Positions 62,201-64,000 of a stretch of 64,000 bases of DNA are shown here, piece after piece. Within the stretch, counting starts at the first letter, position 1, and the number at the start of each line of letters is the position of its first letter. The notes beneath the pieces are model-generated. The model did no database searches and was not told the origin of the DNA. It saw only the letters and a program-made list of their open reading frames with translations. Position numbers and translations under genes: made by a program. The stretch spans positions 62,001 through 126,000 of the forward strand of contig CAYWLS010000001.1 of assembly GCA_964458605.1 (NCBI GenBank), written 5' to 3'. Origin of the DNA: JBBSNV01 sp964458605 (GTDB lineage: Bacteria > Pseudomonadota > Alphaproteobacteria > Reyranellales > JAQSWP01).

Positions 62201-62739
62201 AGGTACTCCTGCACGCTCGACGGGTTGATCACCGGCATGCCGGCGGAGACGAAGGCGAACTCGCTCTGATGCGCCAGGGTCGAGGACTTGGCCATGTGGT
62301 CGTCGCCGCCCAAGCACAGCACGCCGCCATGGGCGGCGGTGCCGGCGTAGTTGGCGTGCTTGAACGGATCGCCGCAGCGATCGACGCCGGGGCCCTTGCC
62401 GTACCAGATGCCGAACACGCCGTCGTATTTGGGATTGGGGAACAATCCGACCTGCTGCGTGCCCCACAAGGCGGTGGCGGCCAGATCCTCGTTCAGCCCG
62501 GGCTGGAACTTGATGTGGTTGCGCTCCAGGAAGCGCTTGGCCTGGCCCAGCGTCTGATCGTAGCCGCCCAGCGGCGAGCCGCGATAGCCGGTGATATAGG
62601 CGGCGGTGTTCAGCCCGGCGGCGGCGTCGCGCTGGCGCTGCATCATCGGCAGCCGCACCAGGGCCTGCACGCCGGTCAGATAGACGCGGCCGGATTCCAA
62701 AACGTATTTGTCGTCCAGGGTAACGGCGGCTAGAGCCAT
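59248..62739 (-). CDS. Indolepyruvate ferredoxin oxidoreductase, fused alpha/beta/gamma
   Basis: Single-chain oxidoreductase of 1163 residues, decarboxylating indolepyruvate and other aryl-pyruvates to acyl-CoA with TPP and Fe-S clusters. The N-terminal domain has YITGYRGSPLGGYD and FQPGLNEDLAATALWGTQQV; SGCPHNTSTKVPEGSMAMAG and the TPP segment with MGGEGATWVG and NLGDGTYFHSG follow. A 4Fe-4S region CEGCGDCSVKSNC lies near residue 635 and a Cys-rich SSCNKDYSCLNGFCPSF after it. From about 730 LITGVGGTGVVTIGALVGMA begins the gamma domain, and a C-terminal extension completes it. GGGAGGA is eight bases before ATG 62739. Family members in aerobes serve aromatic-amino-acid breakdown, feeding PaaK-type pathways. 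Confidence 0.93.
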   Translation of the reverse strand: MALAAVTLDDKYVLESGRVYLTGVQALVRLPMMQRQRDAAAGLNTAAYITGYRGSPLGGYDQTLGQAKRFLERNHIKFQPGLNEDLAATALWGTQQVGLFPNPKYDGVFGIWYGKGPGVDRCGDPFKHANYAGTAAHGGVLCLGGDDHMAKSSTLAHQSEFAFVSAGMPVINPSSVQEYLDFGLHAFAMSRYCGCWVSFKVLAETVDTSASVHVDPHRVEIALPTDFELPPGGLSIRWPDDYLDQEKRLLYAKYPAAQAYWRANNLDRLVLGSPDAPFGIVTTGKSYLDVRQALDELGIDEELARHLGIAIYKVGLVWPIEPQGIRRFVEGKREVVVVEEKRSLMEYQIKEQLFNLEAARRPVLVGKTDEKGQVLLQANAELTPVRIAQVLVERLGLEAMPERVRNRLAAMQRKTDRPVRNSGGIARIPYFCSGCPHNTSTKVPEGSMAMAGIGCHTLALFMDRQTSTFTHMGGEGATWVGVAPFTDTPHMFQNLGDGTYFHSGLLALRQAVAAKTVNITYKILFNDAVAMTGGQHHDGDLKPWIISQQVAAEGVGRIALVTDDPGKYPSGTPWAHGTTLHHRSELDQVQRDLRQWPGVSVLIYDQTCAAEKRRRRKRGQYPDPAKRMFINEAVCEGCGDCSVKSNCLSVVPVETEFGRKRAIDQSSCNKDYSCLNGFCPSFVTIEGGGLRKGKAMARKTPDDAGWPALPEPSLPVVQQQPYGMLITGVGGTGVVTIGALVGMAAHLEGKGCSVLDMTGLSQKGGSVISHVRIAQRPEDIHAVRIAAGDANALLGCDLVVAANADALSRVEQGTTRAVINTHETITGAFTRDPNLKFPGNTLKLAIEAATGAGNADFIDAQAVATALMGDSIATNLFMLGFAWQKGLVPVGREAIERAIELNGAAIEMNKKAFLWGRRAAHDQAAVEKLAAPPAAIEKPHHLSQNLDELVARRVRHLTGYQNAAYAKRYSDLVARVRQVEAAKAPGMTGLGEAVARYYAKLLAYKDEYEVARLYTDGAFLQQLRSQFEGDYKVKFHLAPPLLAERDAKTGELQKQQFGSWMMGAFGLLAKLKFLRGTAFDPFGRTAERRMERRVIAEYETVIEELLGRLDHDNHALAVQIASIPEDIRGYGHVKDANLAKAKKKEAELLAAFRSPIVKRTAAE

Positions 62740-62752
62740 CTTGCTTCCTCCC

Positions 62753-62769
62753 AGACTTGATCTAAGTCT
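62753..62769. promoter_or_regulatory. Inverted repeat upstream of the oxidoreductase start
   Basis: AGACTT and AAGTCT, perfect six-base arms with five bases between, ending right at the ribosome-binding site of the oxidoreductase gene. Possible operator or a small mRNA hairpin. The whole divergent gap (62740-62958) is clearly less G+C-rich than the genes around it and must hold promoters for both sides. Confidence 0.4.
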
Positions 62770-62958
62770 TATGACCTTGTTCGGAAAAGGTAATACTGAC
62801 TGTCCCAAGTGGCAACGCGGGAAGGAGACGACTCGCAAATAAAGCGAAAATGCCTTGGGCGGTACAAACGCCGCATGTCTGTTTCCCGTTCGGCCCGTCG
62901 CGGCGCAATGAAGCGTCCTGATGATTTTGCTGCGCTGCCGCGCTATAGGAAGCGGACA

Positions 62959-63921
62959 ATGATCATCGTCACCGGCGCCGCCGGCTTCATCGGCTTTCAC
63001 GTGGCGCAGGCGTTGCTGGCGCGCGGCGAAAGCGTGGTCGGGATCGACAATTTCGACCCCTATTACAGTGTGGACTTGAAGCGGGCCCGGGCCGCGGTGC
63101 TGGCCGGGCACAAGGGGTTCGCGTTGGCCGAGCTGGACCTGTCGCAGCCGGCCGCGGCCCAGACCTTGGCGACGCGCTACGGCGATGCCACGGCCATCGT
63201 GCATCTGGCGGCGCAGCCCGGCGTGCGCGCGGCCGAGCTCGATCCCCATCGCTATGTGGCGGCCAATGTGGCGGGACAGCTCACCGTCCTGGAGACGGCG
63301 CGGCGGCTCAACAAGCTGCGCCACACCATCTATGCCTCGACCTCGGCGGTCTACGGCGCCACGCCCCACCGGCCGTTCGGCCTGGACGACCGGGCCGACC
63401 GGCCGATCTCGCTCTACGGCGCCACCAAGCGCGGCGCGGAGCTGATGGCCATCGCCTATGCCGCGCAATACGGCCTGGCGCTGACCGGCTTGCGCTTCTT
63501 CACCGTCTACGGCCCCTGGGGCCGGCCCGACATGGCGACCTGGAAATTCACCCAGGCGATCGTCGAGGGCACGAAGCTGGTGCTGTACGAGGGCGGCAAT
63601 ATGAGCCGCGCCTTCACCTATATCGACGACATCGCCCAGGGCGTGCTGGCGGCGCTCGACCGCCCGGCGCCGGGTCATCGCCTGTTCAACCTGGGCAACG
63701 ACCGCAGCGAGAACGTGCGCCGCTACCTGCAGGTGCTGGAGCAGGCGATCGGCCGGCCGGCCATCGTCCAGGTCGCGCCGCGCCATCGCGCCGATATGAG
63801 CGAGACGGTGGCCGACATCTCGGCCAGCGAGCGGGAACTGGGCTGGCGCCCGCGAATCTCCATCGACGAGGGCCTGCCCCGGTTCGTGGAATGGTATCGG
63901 GGGTATAGCGGCGCCAGATAG
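62959..63921 (+). CDS. NAD-dependent sugar-nucleotide epimerase (UDP-glucuronate epimerase-like)
   Basis: Extended SDR enzyme of 320 residues. NAD site TGAAGFIGFHVAQALL, then VGIDNFDPYYSVDLKRAR, a loop typical of UDP-glucuronate 4-epimerases, IYASTSAVYGAT and the catalytic SLYGATKRGAELM (Tyr-x3-Lys), RFFTVYGPWGRPDMA and SRAFTYIDDIAQGV. AGGAAGC precedes ATG 62959; the longer frame to 62809 has no homology. Likely makes UDP-galacturonate for surface polysaccharide, in line with the glycosyltransferases in the window. Confidence 0.9.
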   Translation: MIIVTGAAGFIGFHVAQALLARGESVVGIDNFDPYYSVDLKRARAAVLAGHKGFALAELDLSQPAAAQTLATRYGDATAIVHLAAQPGVRAAELDPHRYVAANVAGQLTVLETARRLNKLRHTIYASTSAVYGATPHRPFGLDDRADRPISLYGATKRGAELMAIAYAAQYGLALTGLRFFTVYGPWGRPDMATWKFTQAIVEGTKLVLYEGGNMSRAFTYIDDIAQGVLAALDRPAPGHRLFNLGNDRSENVRRYLQVLEQAIGRPAIVQVAPRHRADMSETVADISASERELGWRPRISIDEGLPRFVEWYRGYSGAR

Positions 63922-63993
63922 GCGCCGGGCCGGGGTGACGCTCGCGCCGGCACGCCCCATATTGGGTGCAGTCGTTTCCGTAGAGGTCCGCAT

Positions 63994-64000
63994 ATGAACG
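63994..64000 (+). CDS. Start of a possible gene cut by the right edge
   Basis: ATGAACG at the very end, preceded by AGAGGTCCGCAT, a reasonable ribosome-binding site about eight bases before the ATG. Nothing else can be said; it may be the first codons of the next gene. Confidence 0.35.

Noticed and set aside
59344..62733. 1129-codon open frame antisense to the indolepyruvate oxidoreductase
   Set aside because: High-G+C antisense frames stay open because stop codons are rare; the translation is rich in His, Arg, Gln, Ala and Gly with no fold, while the opposite strand encodes a full known enzyme.
62740..63993. Extension of the oxidoreductase frame to 1581 codons
   Set aside because: It would read antisense through the epimerase gene; a strong ribosome site and the conserved N-terminus put the start at 62739.

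Overview
The window is a dense, high-GC bacterial chromosome segment (sampled coding lines are near 67% G+C). It has about 60 protein genes, many overlapping by ATGA or GTGA, and no rRNA, tRNA, CRISPR array or transposase that I can recognise. A GapR (DUF2312) gene, a DUF1244 gene, a 41-residue zinc-ligand-free ribosomal protein L36, a MbcTA-like Xre/RES toxin-antitoxin pair and many acyl-CoA and aromatic-acid catabolic genes point to a free-living alphaproteobacterium, perhaps Rhodospirillales-like. The genus cannot be fixed from the sequence alone.

Layout. 1-10.7 kb: a truncated class III CoA-transferase, a hotdog dehydratase and an MFS transporter face a feruloyl-CoA synthetase/D-threonine aldolase-like pair; then an acyl-CoA dehydrogenase, a methylmalonate-semialdehyde dehydrogenase and an iron-type alcohol dehydrogenase. 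10.7-13.5 kb (minus): DEAD-box helicase, Lrp/AsnC-type sensor domain, a nucleotidyltransferase-fold protein and a tiny basic partner. 13.7-19.1 kb (plus): two hydrolases, an eRF1-like protein and a run of acyl-CoA dehydrogenase, MaoC hydratase, VOC protein and two thioesterases. 19.2-23.7 kb: a GT-C-like membrane protein divergent from a methyltransferase/GT2/SMR-type flippase operon, which looks like a polyprenyl-phosphate-sugar module. 23.8-27 kb: an orphan branched-chain-type binding protein, a class II aldolase and a membrane-anchored nucleotide cyclase.

27.24-28.73 kb is the most unusual part: an A+T-rich island (35-40% G+C in sampled lines) holding two ATGA-overlapping genes, a soluble 290-residue protein and a four-helix membrane protein. 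It sits between a cyclase and an SDR gene of normal composition and is the best candidate here for a horizontally acquired, possibly undescribed (perhaps defence) module.

28.7-33.5 kb: PECR-like reductase, enoyl-CoA hydratase, intradiol dioxygenase and an acid-CoA ligase. 33.5-35.1 kb: the Xre/RES pair with a clear promoter, then rpmJ with its own promoter, a terminator and a 39-bp tandem repeat. 35.2-41 kb: glycolate oxidase glcD, glcE and glcF, with a winged-helix gene and 450 bp of repeats between glcE and glcF. 41-49 kb: DUF2339 membrane protein, amidohydrolase, methyltransferases, a GT4 glycosyltransferase and PaaK. 49-54 kb (minus): transporter, glycerate 2-kinase, methyltransferase and pyruvate kinase in one operon; together with GlcDEF this suggests a glycolate/glycerate-to-pyruvate route. 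54-64 kb: N-formylglutamate-amidohydrolase-like protein, DUF1244, GapR, GST, DTW-domain protein, DUF429, a YbdK-like ligase, a fused indolepyruvate oxidoreductase and a sugar-nucleotide epimerase.

Three classes of intergenic repeat recur: CTCTCCC-type palindromes, GTCATCCTGAGCGAAGCGAAG-type elements (one apparently inside a gene), and short tandem repeats whose periods are all multiples of three.
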